This document shows positions 45,700 through 58,108 of a DNA stretch of 64,000 nt, in pieces (positions within the stretch are counted from its first letter, which is position 1; each line of letters begins with the position of its first letter). The position numbers and the translations under genes are program-made. The notes under the pieces are model-generated. The model was not told where the DNA came from. It did no database searches and worked only from the letters and a program-made list of their open reading frames with translations. Origin of the DNA: Sipunculus nudus (taxonomy: Eukaryota; Annelida; Sipuncula; Golfingiida; Sipunculidae); assembly GCA_026874595.1 (NCBI GenBank), contig CM049317.1, positions 30,312,901 to 30,376,900 on the forward strand, written 5' to 3'.

Positions 45700-47540
45700 T
45701 ATAGATATAGGTAAGGGGACGAAGCCTATTTAAAATGGGGTCATGACCTATGCTAGGAGAATGACCTTGACCTTGAATAGGTCCATTATTGCTGAAAATA
45801 ACACAAATTCTTAAATATCTCAAGTAAGCTTGCAAGGACTGGTCTAAAAATTAAGGTGACCGAAGATCTTGGATAGCCTTGTGATATACCGGAAACTGGT
45901 GGCGCCACCTATTTTCCTTTTCTTGTTTTACGCCTTTTAATACCCCCATAATTGCCACTTGAGAGTACTGTAAGCATTATAAGTCAAAAACTAATGGACA
46001 GATTTCTTTCATATTATGCACATGTAGAGAGATGGGCTATGGGATGGGGTCTGTTTACATTTGGGTCATGACCTTTACCATGAGAGTGGCCTTGACCTTT
46101 AATGTGTCCATATTTGGTGAAAATCACACACCTCTTATGATATCTCCAGTGTTGATAGCCATATGGATTTCAAACGTGACTTATGTATGGCCCACTACTA
46201 AAGTAAGAACCCTATAGGTTTCTAGGGTCATGAGGTCTAAGGTCAAGGTCACTGGACTGTGGATGCATTTTAAGCCAAACTTTCAAGGTCTTCCATCTTG
46301 AATATATAGCTCACTTGCCAATAGTGGATGATCCATATCAATTTTGGGGTCACAAGAACAAAGGACAAGGCCACAGGAGCTATATGTCAAAAAATTAGTT
46401 TCTGGATGATAATTCCTGCTTTTATTGATGTATTGATTTCAAACTTGACTTATATATGTCCCATTGAAAAAGCAAGACTCCAGTTGATTTTGGGGTCATG
46501 AGGTCAAAGGTCAAGGTCCCAGGACACATCTTTAAAAGGATTGTGGATTGATAGATGGAAGAAACAATAATTGCTTGCCAAGTGTCAGTATATGCTGCTA
46601 AAAATGGGGGCCAATTCTTAAAGGGGGGGGGGGCTACTATGTCTGGGGATACTCTGGCACCTGCGGTGCCAAGAAATATCTAGTTCACTATGTTTTCTAA
46701 TATTTACAAATTTTTCCTTTATTTTGAGACTGCCAAAATATAATGATACAATCAGATTTACAATTTTGATTTCATCTAGTGTCCTGAAACCTTGTTTGTA
46801 ATTAGGGCCCTGCTTGAATGTTAAGCAAATGCTCTATAGTAATCACCCTGTCAGTCTGTTCCTCTTTCTGTATGTCTGTCAAATTTGTTTCCTGTTGATA
46901 ACTCAAGTTTGTTTAGACATATGGAATTCAAATTTAAGTTATATGTGGCCCACCTCTAACGCAAGAACTCTATTGTTTTTTTTAGGGTCATGAGGTCAAA
47001 TGTCAAGGTCACAGCTAGGACCCACTTATTTAGAATGATTATGGATGCATTTTAAGTCCAACTTATCATCCTAAACCTTCCATCAGGCACATATAGCTGA
47101 TTTGCTAATAAAGAAGAACCTGATGAATATTGGGGTCACACGGTCAAAGGTCAAGGTCACTAGGATGATCTGTCCGCATATTTGTTTCCTGGTCACAAGG
47201 TCAAAGGTCAAGGTAACATTGGCCATCTATTTCTGAATGATAACTCCCGTTCGGATTAACATATTGGTTTCAAACTTGATTTATTAATGGCCCCCAATTA
47301 AACTAAGATCCCTTTTATTTTAGGGTCATGAGTTCAAAGCTCAAGGTCACAGGCCAGAAGGTGTTATTCAGTATTATGTCAGATCACAGTCTGAAACAGG
47401 ATTTGGGCTGAACCAGATCCTGATCAGGGTATAGATTGATCTGAATCTTGATTTGGATTTGGTCTGGACATTATAAAAATATTTTCTAAAACAATTTCAC
47501 CTGAGTGCCAAGACCCACAGGTCCCTTGTTTTGCTGTAGA
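45700..47540 (+). repeat. R2-type AGGTCA-rich repeats, several merged copies
   Basis: Diverged sub-units with 'ggtcaaggtcac' cores, one new head at 46804 (GGGCCCTGCTTGAATG), one GGTGGCGCCACC palindrome at 45899-45910 taken from the helentron-core family, and a run of 11 G at 46623. TCAAGGTCA occurs at 46243, 47003, 47151 and 47341. Confidence 0.6.
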
Positions 47541-49328
47541 AAAGAACTACTTATAAATATTTATTACAGACAATGCATTGGTCTTGTTCAGGTGGATATT
47601 TGCGATACAAGTCTTTCGTAGATGAAGATATATAACCTAACTGTCAGTTTTTCAAGAATGAAAAAGAAGTGAAGATAAATGACCTTCTTTTATGATATGA
47701 ACACCTTTCTAATGAACACACCTCTCATTGTTGCTTAGTCATTGTTGCACAGATTAGACAGATGTTTGTGTATTTATCAAAGGGGATGTCAAGCCCGTTA
47801 GTACAAATCTAGCAAAACTAGTGGATCTTTCCCGCAGGAAGCACAGCGTGACTAGGGAGTACTAATTCATCAATTTGTACTGGCAAGTGAGTGAGGTTTT
47901 TTGACAGGGTTAAGGGACAGTCTGTCTCAGGTTGAGGTGTTTTGACTGTTGTATTGCATACTGTACCTAGTTTTTTATGGTCCAGGGGCCTTTCTTACAT
48001 CATAACATACTAAAAATTTGCCCTTAACTGTTTGGGTGCCTGAACTGGTACATATTTATGACAGCTTATTGTAAGTGGAACAGCACCAGCCTGATGGACC
48101 CGCCATGTGTACCATCTGGAAATGGTATCGTGGCCTTTGATTGTTTGCCTAAGTGGCTTTGGGCAATTCCAAAAATGTAATAAACATTTTGGATTTTTTA
48201 GTGGTAACTATGTAAGAACCTTTGATTGTGTGAGACCTTAGGACCATCGAATTAGTCAAGACTTCTGACCTTTCTGTCCTTAATGTTTTCTGTTTGATTG
48301 AATTATCACCAGTTTTTTTTTTTAAAGCATGAATCCATGATATATAGAGTAATATTTGTGAGATAAAGTGTGACAGTGCTATAAACCCATAATTCTAACT
48401 TTTAAGGTGCTTTTTGTTTGTCTATGTAATTGTGAGTTCTTCTGTTATTTACTTTACAAAACAGTTATGAACATATTGATTGAATTTTGTAGGTGGTCGT
48501 GCTCATCATGGCAACACCTTAATTAATTTAATTTTATGGTAGCCTGAATCGTCATGCCATGTTTTTTAAATAAAATTATTCTGTACCATCATGAGTTGGG
48601 GCTGTTTGTTTGTCCCAGATGAGGGTGAGAATCTTTCACCAGTAGTAGAGGCTGCTTTTTTTTAACTCCCCTGTATATGAGTTTTCCTTACTTTAAATGA
48701 CCAACAGTCTGAATTCATAGATATTTTACTTACCAATGTTCAGATAAACACCAGATCCTGCTGTTGCTTTTAGTGGGATGGCAGGTAACAGGTGTTTTAA
48801 TTAAAAAAAACCTTTTGGTCAGATTGATATCACCTTTGATTCTTATCATGTTTTCATATGTCTTTTTGATAACAGTTCTAGTCCACCTGTAGTATAACAG
48901 ACTTTTGTAAGCCAAATAAGAGCACATTGCGGCACATGCGTTTATTTACTTAAGAACTTTCCATCTTGAAGTGAGTTCTTCATTGTTAAGAAGCAGATTT
49001 TAAATGCAGTCATAGCCTGAAGTTTAAAATATTTAAATACAATGACCCTATAACTTCTTATGGGTATCTGAAATAGTGTTGGGACGATATGGGTTTTTTT
49101 TTATAATGATAATTATTCAAATTTAATCGCGATATATTGTGATCTGCGATATTTTTAATTATATATAATGGCATTAATAAGCCATCAATAATGATATTTA
49201 TAACAACCACCTTGAAAGTCTTGACTTTATACAAGGGGTTAAGTGTTAATGTCATTTATACCTATTGTGCCAGTACCACAGAATGACTCATTACGTGATG
49301 TAAGTTGCATGAAGGTCCTGCAGGTGTG
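47541..49328 (+). other. ACVR2 intron 1, no feature seen
   Basis: AT-rich with no supported exon, known repeat or regulatory cluster. Confidence 0.5.
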
Positions 49329-49420
49329 CAAGCTTGAGGCGCGGGAAGTCCTGCCCCCATCGTCGAATCACCTGCAAGCTTGAGGCGCGGGAAGTCCTGC
49401 CCCCATCGTCGAATCACGCT
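49329..49420. repeat. GC-rich 46-bp tandem duplication
   Basis: Two adjacent copies starting CAAGCTTGAGGCGCGGGAAG at 49329 and 49375. Apart from the last few bases the copies agree. They are far richer in G+C and CpG than the surrounding intron. Confidence 0.92.
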
Positions 49421-52400
49421 TGTCAGAACTTTCCATCAGTTTCCTATAGCTACATAAAAGCCAGAGAATCCCGGCGAATTTTCGGAGAGCGTGTTATACC
49501 AATCATGGCTAAATATACCATCCCAATTTTATATGGCAAAATATGCAACCTGTATGGAATGTTAGATTCAGTTGTGAAACTTTTATGTTGACATTTTCAT
49601 TCTATGCAATAAAAGCGGAAATATGTGTATTTATTGCTCTTTCATTATAATGTTATTTTCTTCTGGAATTCTCAAGCTTATGTCCTCTCTGATTCATCCT
49701 GCTACTTCCGGACATTTCCGACTAATCCCGAAGTCTGTAAACACACGGTTCCCCCACACGCATGTATTCAAATACATGTAGTTTAAAAAAAAAAATGCAA
49801 TTCTTTGAAATAAATTTATTTTGAACCTCAAGGGCTTGCTTGTGAACCAAAATCGTGAAAAAAAATTAATATTGTGGTATCGCGAAAGTAGGAAAGTTGA
49901 CAGTATGATAACCGTAGCTGTCAGATATCGTGATAATACCGTATACCGGTAACCCTCCCAACCCTAATCTGAAAGCTGGTTCTTTAGGATAGATTGTTTT
50001 TCTTGCCTTTCAGTAAAGGACTGTGTCAGACCCAATTAGGCAAGGAGGGGATTTTTAATTGTCCTAGTGGCTACCACAATTTGTTACGTGTCCTGGGTCA
50101 GCCAATATTATCCATACCTTTTAAAGAATCTGATTGAAACAATATTATGGTTTAGACAATAGAATGCTATATATGTATATAACAACAACAAGACCTGGTA
50201 TGGGATGCAATGGAATGCATTCTGATTATCAGGAGGCATCCAGAAAAATGGAGAGTGTTAATTTTAGAAAGTTTACATCAAATATATCATTTTCTTTTGC
50301 AGAATACTTTTATTCCTGTCATTGCCATTTGGAGTAGTCTGTATAAAAGGCTGCAGCCTAAAGTGTCTGCAAGAAAAATATTGTTATGACATGAATGACC
50401 TTAACTCTACATATGCTCTGATCCTTGATGTTTTGGCTTCAGCATCAGGTGAAGTGTTATTACCTAAAGGTCCCTTGCTTTTTGCTTGTAAACTTATAAT
50501 ACAGCTGCCTCAGTGAGACCATTCTTGACATCTGTCTTGTTAACATTCTGTAAAACAAAACAAAAAATATATGGTGGGCAACCCATGCATGAAGCCATGT
50601 CACTTGTACTAAAAGACTGAAAAACCCAAAAGGTAATAAAAAATATCAATATAAGAACGAAGCTCTGATAATTTTTTTGGCTCCCACAATGTCATGTTAT
50701 TTACACAGCTATAGCACATATCTGGATGCTTTTATAAAATCATTTTCCTAATTTAGCGGCCTGGGAAGCTCTTGCGCAATGGTGAAGGTGCTTTCCTCAT
50801 TAAAGAGAGGGAATGGTTAATTTGCAGTTTAAAAACATAAGAGGCCTACATATTGAAAAAGTGTTGTTTGGAGATAAAAAGGTGCCAGCAGGGGACAGGG
50901 TTAAATGATTTAAGTTTATAGAATTAGGTCCTTCCTATCCAGTTACACTCAGAACAACAGACTCCACATGACATCTTTGTTAATGTTAATTGTTATACAT
51001 TAGTTTGTTGACAGTATTCTTCTGAACTCGACTAGCTCTTGTATTGTTACTCTGCAATGACAATGCTAATGTACATCTTGATTTCACTTGCAGTGATAAA
51101 ATATTGTAAAAGAAGGGATATGAATGATTTTGTAACAGTTATATATCATTACTGTAATACACCTTTTACACCAAAGGAAGACTTTTATGAGTGATTCAGT
51201 TCATATCTCTGTTTCATGGTAACAATAAGAGGGAAATAGTTTTATCATCTATAGTTAGAAAATTATTTAGTAGTGGTAGGAACTGGTTTTAGATTATGGT
51301 CGAGGATTGAAAAGACAAAAACGACAGTCAACCAATTATTAATCACAGTTTTGTTTAATGTACCTTTACTATAACCATGAGTTGCTGTAGAGAATTATAC
51401 CTTATATATTGACTGGGAAAATTCAGTTAGACTTGCACATCATGTTGACAAGTTCAGGTAATGGCTGAGTTGTTGAGACTTGTTTGCTACACAAGGGGAA
51501 ATTATCGCCAAAAATAAAACCACCTTTAATAAGAGGCCCCATCAATGCTAGATTTGTATGTTACTCATGAATCAATATTGTTTTTGTATAATTTTATGAT
51601 ATCAGCTCTATCAAAATATCAACCAGTAATCAACAATAATTTCTACTCATTCGAGGTTCACCTGTGTCCAATTGTTACGATTTTGCAGACATATTATTTA
51701 ATATAATCAATTCATATAATAATAATAATAATAATAAATGGATATAATTTGCTTTGACTAGATAATTTAATGGTAGGATCACGGAAATGAGAACCCTCGA
51801 AACAATGAAAAAGAAAATTGCACAAATTTAACCTAACGAATTTATATTAAGTCATCCACAGTATATTGAAAGGGGACCCTATACTTGGGGCTAATAATGT
51901 GCAGATTTATTTATTTATTTATTATTATACTGATGTTTGGGTTTGAATTATACAATTTACAGGAACAATTGAACATAATGATATCATGAATTTCAGGGAA
52001 TCATCAAACAACCACTGTAGTAGGTATTATAGTTGGGCAAGTCTTTGGATGGCTAATCATGACATAAGCTGACGGTGCTGTGACTGTCAAGACAAGTGGG
52101 CCCAGCCCTACGTGACAGTTCAGAGGGTCCTGCCCAGATGAGTTTTATGATCAGCCTGTTTTTGCCCCCCTCCGTATGATTGTTGTTGTGTACACCAATT
52201 TTTAGATCAGTGGCAGCTGGCACATATGTGTACTGGATGTGCGGATCTGGTTCATTTGCATGTGGCTTGGTCTATCTACACAAGGGGGAGATATCACCCA
52301 AGCTGTCGGAATGCAGAGCCTGTAAACAGACACACATCGCAACCCCGACTACAAGTAAATGTTTCATTAGATGGCTATGTAGCTGTTACAAATGGTGCGT

Positions 52401-53099
52401 CCATCATGTGTTCGGTGTATTTGGCAAGTTTTGTATTATATATGAGGGTTTTGTGTGTTTATCATCCACAGTTACATCTGGGTCTGGTGGTAATTTGTTC
52501 AAGAAGCTTGGTCCTTTAAGCTTCAGGGTCGCTGTGGTTGTTTGTTGACCAGCAGGAGTTGTCAGCAGGAAGCGTTTCAGGGATCCCAGCATCTGGGGCT
52601 GGTGAACACGCTGAGCTGCCGATTGCTCCCTGTTGGCCTGATAGAATTTCTTACAGCAACAAAAATAACACTGTCTTTTACAGATACCACTTGATACTTT
52701 TTTAAAGTGTTACACTTTTCATACTTTTTTTCAGGTGGAAATACTTGTCTCTGAAATGAGAACCTGTTGATAATTTTTTTTTTTGCATTCTTCAAACATT
52801 TATATATTAAACAACTATGGTCTCTCATTGTTTTAGGGTGCTGTACAAAATTTTGTGCATTTTATCAACTAGGGATCAATGACTTAATTGTGGAACGCAT
52901 GGGTTATAATAAAATATATTTTCATTCCTGTTGAAATATTGCACACATTGGCAGAGTTAAAATTTTCAAATTTATTGTTTTGTGGTACTTTTGTGTTTTT
53001 GATATATATATATGTTTAATGTATATCTTGCAGTATCATTTGCTATTTTTATATGTTGTTCTGTGAGGGGACATATCATGGTAAACCAACAGTTTGTCC
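49421..53099 (+). other. ACVR2 intron 1, no gene seen
   Basis: AT-rich intron with an ATA/AAT microsatellite near 51718-51737. The 122-codon open frame at 52180-52548 overlaps a second frame and an antisense frame, has no splice sites in phase with the receptor, and is not recognised. Confidence 0.5.
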
Positions 53100-53540
53100 A
53101 TCTGACCGTTTCATTAAATTTCAGTGTCGCTGTGATAACTTATCATGGCTTTGATGGATTTTCACGAAACCACACACAAATCCTTACCAGTAGATTGATA
53201 ATAGGCAAAATCCACACATACTTAATGAGGTCAGAGGTCACGAGGCTACTTTGTGGTGTTGCCAAAATAACTTATCAGGAATAAGTGGATTTTTATTAGA
53301 CTCAACAGAAATATTAACCAATTTATTTTCTTGCTAAAGATGAATTCCAGGCAAAATCCATGCATTTTTAATGAGGTCATAAGTCGCCATACTTTGTTTG
53401 CGCCATGATGACTTACCAAAAATCTGATGGATATTCATGAAACTCGTTATAAATTTTAACCAATACAGTTTCTCACCTGAATTTAATTCTTGACAAAATT
53501 TGTGCATATTGTACAGGTCAGAGGTCACGAGGAAAGACGA
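53100..53540 (+). repeat. Three diverged tandem units of about 145 bp
   Basis: 'aggcaaaatccacaca' at about 53203, 'aggcaaaatccatgca' at about 53349 and 'gacaaaatttgtgcat' at about 53491 mark units of roughly 146 and 144 bp, with 'aatgaggtcagaggtcacga' and 'attcatgaaac' type phrases shared. Their sequence is unlike the 3336 satellite despite the similar period. Confidence 0.65.
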
Positions 53541-54835
53541 GCATATTATGCACGCTCGTTTTTATGATTATAAATTCATGATTGGAGTACATTGAGCATT
53601 CAACAGATCTGTAAAGCATAAAAGAAAAAACGGGGAGTCCTGTGACACCCCATTTAACACACAGTTGAGACTGGGTCAAATTAACCATTTGCAGACTATG
53701 CATGTCCGCAACCAGCACTCTTTTAAGGATGTCATCTATGGTCTTCTGCTGGGCACTGTCAAGTGTAGCTCAAGTCAGTCCTTTGGAACTAAAGCATCCA
53801 AAGTCATCTATGGACACCCAATAGGACGTCCCCTGAGGAGCCACCCAGCAGCACTTAATACTCTCTTATCTCATTTTCCTACTACTGAGTCTATGACTTG
53901 ACCTCACATTCACATACCTTGATTCGGCGACCCTCACTATCATCTATTTTATGAATAATGAATATGGAAATTGAACCAATCAGATTGCTTGCATACTATT
54001 TTTGCGAATCTCTGGAGTGTTTTTTCGATCAAATGTTTAACATTGCCAGGAAGCCATCCAGAAACTACTGATCAAATCAGCCTCATTTCTGGTACACGTG
54101 TTCTTGTTCAGGCAGGGTTGAATAATGTAGTGCTTACATTCTGTTGTTTGTGTTTGATTAACAGTTGTGATTTTTGCATGAAATTTTTCATGATATAGAT
54201 GCCAGAGAGGGTGGTAGATATTAGAATCAAAGTGTGTGATTGTGTGGTCATGTCTCAGAATTATTAGTATGAAGCTGTCTTTACTCACTCTTTATTTTCT
54301 TTCATCACTTTAGCCTTTTCCACTTCATCAGGTCAGTGATCTGCTCCAGGCCTGTCATTCTCTGCAGTTTTATTATCTTGCTCTTTGCTACTTGGCCTTG
54401 GCCCACTTATATTTCTGTATACATGTACTGTGGATTGGTTGATAGTGCATGGAACATTAATTTCCTGTTTAACCAAAGAGGAGAATTTGTTCTTCAAAGG
54501 TAAATGCTGCTTGATGAAGTTCCTTGATGAAGTTCCTGATTCAGGACCGTGTGCTGGATCCACACCAAAAATCTAATAAATTTTTCCTTTGCCTATTCCC
54601 AAAATGACCTGAAAAAAACTCATGGTATTCCATTTATAATTGTATGAGTTATGTTGTGAACAGACACACACATGATTTGGAATGAACACTGCTGGCGGAG
54701 ACAAAAAAAGGCAGCCAGATTAGTATAAATCAAACTTGAGGCCAAGTATTACAATGTATAAGAATAAGAAGGCTGCCTTAAGGTAAATTTATTATTTAAA
54801 TGTTACAGCTAATAACGATGCATTATGTATTTCAG
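53541..54835 (+). other. ACVR2 intron 1, distal part
   Basis: No exon or repeat family recognised. It ends in the acceptor tgtatttcag before exon 2. Confidence 0.55.
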
Positions 54836-55177
54836 CTCTTGGTCAAGCAGTAGCCCCAACACAAGAGAAAGCCCAGAAACTGACACGAGTCTGTGATTGT
54901 GTGGGAAAAGATTGTGGAAACAGCACAGAGGAAACATGCCCAATTCCAACCGGTAGGGGAAAAAGGAACCACTGTTTCGCAACATGGAAAAACCATTCTG
55001 GTGAACTGGAGGTAATCCGGAAAGGGTGTTGGCTGGATGCCACCATTTGTTATGGAAAATATTCCTGTCGTGAAGAGGACATGCAGCCAGCCAAAGACGT
55101 GCTTTTCTGCTGCTGTGAGGGAAACCATTGTAACAGGGAATTCCACTGGAACCCAGTCCCAGTCAGTTCCACTCCAA
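54836..55177 (+). CDS. ACVR2: Activin receptor type II, exon 2 (entire extracellular ligand-binding domain)
   Basis: 342 nt, acceptor gtatttcag, donor A|GTAAGT; enters and leaves in phase 1. It encodes a three-finger toxin-fold receptor ectodomain with HCFATWKNHSGELEV, GCWLDATICY and FCCCEGNHCN, the diagnostic blocks of ACVR2 ectodomains. Twelve cysteines are present; vertebrate ACVR2 ectodomains have ten. The extra two are in the N-terminal CDCVGKDC stretch. N-glycosylation sequons NST and NHS are visible. The spacer NPVPVSSTPS follows, before the donor. The transmembrane and kinase exons are not found up to 64000. The open frame on the opposite strand (54832-55215) is a shadow of this exon. 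Confidence 0.95.
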
Positions 55178-55448
55178 GTAAGTCTACCTAGATGTGTTTT
55201 GAATATCTCAATCAACTGTATTGGATGGAGGTTATGTTTCCTCCTGTCTAGCTGTCAGTCTGTTTATTTCTTAATCTCTTAAAGACATCACCAACAGTTG
55301 AGGGAAAGTTTCGATGCATTTTGATGGATATACTCAAAGTAGGAGAAATTTTACCTAGATCTACCTAGATGAGTTTTAAATATCTTTGTCAACTGCGTTC
55401 AGTGGTGGTAATGTTTCCTCATGTCTGGCTGTTGGTCTGTTTTTTTTT
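55178..55448 (+). other. ACVR2 intron 2, start
   Basis: Two diverged copies of a phrase around 'cctagatgtgttttgaatat' and 'cctagatgagttttaaatat' about 180 bp apart, with 'caactgtattggatggaggt' and 'caactgcgttcagtggtggt', so a local duplication of the sequence just behind the donor. Confidence 0.6.
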
Positions 55449-57170
55449 TAGCTCAGCTGACTATAAGACATCTGAGCTATAGTCGTGGTCCATTGTCCAT
55501 TGTCCGTCTGTCTGTCTGTCTGTCCGTCCGTCCGTCTGTCGGGATGTCCGTCTGTAAGACTGGCACGTTTCGACACCATTGGACCTACAAATCTGAAATT
55601 CAGCATACAGTTAGATGTCCCAAAAATCTCCTACCATGCCGGAAATTGGGTCAATAGGACACCATTGGACCTACAAATCTGAAATTCAGCATACAGTTAG
55701 ATGTCCCAAAAATCTCCTACCATGCCGGAAATTGGGTCAATAGGACTTCGTTCCTTCGAGATATTAAGGAAAAACCTCAATTTTTTATTAGAAATCTATT
55801 TTCACACTTCAGGACTGCCTAATATCTAAACCACTCATCTGGTTTTCTTCATATATACCATAAATATTCCTCTATATAGTTCCTATGTACATGCCAGAAA
55901 TTAGGTCAGTATTATTTAATTTAAAAAAGTTGTGGGCCCAAACATAATGGACTTTGTAAAAAAATCAGGAAAGATATTTGGTCACTTAAGACCAAAAGTG
56001 TTAAAGGTAGGAACTTTTTTTCAGTAATACAACTTTAATTAATCAAAATTTAATTGTATAGCAAAAATTAGATAAAAAATCTGTTAATTTTTTGTAAATA
56101 TTGGCAAAAATATAAAATTAGTACCTTAAATTTTGCCCAACTTTGGCCACGGCACGTTTTTTCCTGTAAGTACTGTGGATTTAATTTTCACAGGATGTGC
56201 ACATAAGGATTTAATCTGTTAAAATCTGAAATTTGAAAATAAAAGCTGCAAAATTAGACTAGTTATTGAATTTTTTTGGAGGCTCTTGTTGTATTCCCTT
56301 ACATTGTCAAGCAGTCCACTTTGGTGACTGTAGGTCATTCAGTGCAGCTCTCTCCACTGAGTTGAGCTTGATCAGGCTGTCTGCAGTTAATACCATACCA
56401 CAGGGAGCCTTTTTCTCTAGCAACCCCCGCTCCCATCCCCCCACCCCACCCCCATTCTGTTGACAGACTTGTACTATGAACTAGATGAATCTTAAAATTA
56501 ACATTTTTTTCAAGCAACGAGCAGTAACAACGGAGACCCCTCCCCCTACCCACCCCTTCAATACACAGGACTAATAAACAAGATGAATCTTATAATTTTA
56601 ATGTTAAATAAATTCTTTTTGATGAGACTTGGACAATTTTGATTGTTTTAAAGAAAAAAAATTCAGGAATTTAATCCTAATATTCAAATGTGATAAAATA
56701 TTGGGATCTAATGTAAGTGCTAACTGACAAGATTTAAGAAGATATAAATAGTTTGTAGCATTTCATTCATATCTCTTAAAGTTGGCAGGGCCTAGGTTTT
56801 AATATATTACACTGTTAACTTACTATTAAAATTAGGAATATTGGTCAAACTTTGTTGGATTAATTTTTAACTCATATGGCCATATATTTAACTTAAGAAA
56901 ACTTAATTACCTTCACACATTATTTGTTTATGAAATTTTACTTTTATATAACACTTACCGTAGGCCTATTTGTTCCCTTGGTGCATCACTAAATGGTTAG
57001 CTCATGTCCATTATTCTATAATGTACAGAGTTTCATTTTAGCAGGGCCATTTTCTCATAGCTTTTCTAATGATATTATACATGAAAAACCAAAAGAAATA
57101 AAAATATTTTGCAGTTACTAATATTTTCCAAAATTCAGCTGAGCGATGTGACCCATGGGTTCCTTGTTTA
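55449..57170 (+). repeat. Interspersed repeat family R1, long copy (about 1.7 kb)
   Basis: The 5' end is TTTTAGCTCAGCTGACTATA with the complementary CATCTGAGCTATAG, then a (CTGT/CCGT)n tract. The 3' end has CAGCTGAGCGATGTGACCCA and GGGTTCCTTGTTT. The first and last words (AGCTCAGCTGA and TCAGCTGAGC) are near inverted copies. The interior matches 58109-60757. An exact 86-bp tandem duplication lies at 55572-55743. No coding domain, so non-autonomous. Confidence 0.75.
55572..55743 (+). repeat. Exact 86-bp tandem duplication inside the R1 copy
   Basis: The segment starting GACACCATTGGACCTACAAA at 55572 is repeated from 55658 with no difference seen. The other R1 copies have one copy only, so it is recent. 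Confidence 0.9.
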
Positions 57171-58108
57171 TCTCCAAAAGACATCTCCAAGAATCTCCAA
57201 CAGTTGAGGGACAATGGCAAAGCAATTTAATGGATATACTGAAGGCAGGAGAAATTTTGTAGTTGATGCAAAACAAATTAAAGTATAATTTTATAGGTTC
57301 TTTTTTCTCAAACATCCATTTACTGCCAGTGCTGATTTCTGATAAAAGAATTTTGAAACTAATAAGGAATGTTGGTTTTGAGATATTGAATAGTTATTAA
57401 ATTTCTTAATCAAGTAAAAATTTATACTTTTAGCGTGAGAAAAGAACCATTATCCAAGCATATCCATAGTCAGTCACAATTGGATTGTAATACAATTATC
57501 ACTATTCATGCAAAATTATAGAAATTATAGAAAATTGGTCACTGCAGTAAATTTGCACTGCAAACCTAAGTGGGTGACACACTGATACAGATAGTTTATG
57601 CTGGCATGCCTGTACAAATTCACCGACTGATTATACTCAAATCTGTGAAAGATTAAAGATTTAACTTGTTGATTGTTAAAATTGTACATGTGACCTGTTA
57701 AACAGCCATTGTTGTCTTGCATTTTAATACTCATGATCCTCTTGCATTCATTAACTTCAAATGCTCCTATGAATTACAATGAGAATGTAATTGTCACTCA
57801 AATGTAGGTCCATGTGACAATCAATTTGTGAAACATTGATCAAAATAGTAGTTTACACCTTTTATTTTTTTGCAGCTAAAAAACATTGCATGATAATATT
57901 AACATCCTGCAACTTATGTTCTTATTTTAGAATAGAATGTTTTATCATATTAAATGAGACATTATTTACATTCTCCCTTTTTGACTTCCTGTGTCAGTGT
58001 GGCATCCTTCTGCCACAGGTTGTCTCCAATCTTAATGAATATCCTATGTTTGGGCACTGTCGGACTGCCAGGACTACTTGTCTCTACTGTCAAACTATAA
58101 AATCAATT
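57171..58108 (+). other. ACVR2 intron 2, between repeat copies
   Basis: AT-rich, no exon recognised; the open frame at 57836-58144 has no receptor-like transmembrane-kinase sequence and ends in the next repeat. Confidence 0.5.

Noticed and set aside
52180-52548. 122-codon open frame in ACVR2 intron 1
   Set aside because: A second frame on the same strand is equally open, no domain is recognised, and no splice sites fit a gene here.
54832-55215. 127-codon antisense frame over ACVR2 exon 2
   Set aside because: It is the shadow of a conserved exon; the sense strand has the splice sites and the diagnostic cysteine pattern.
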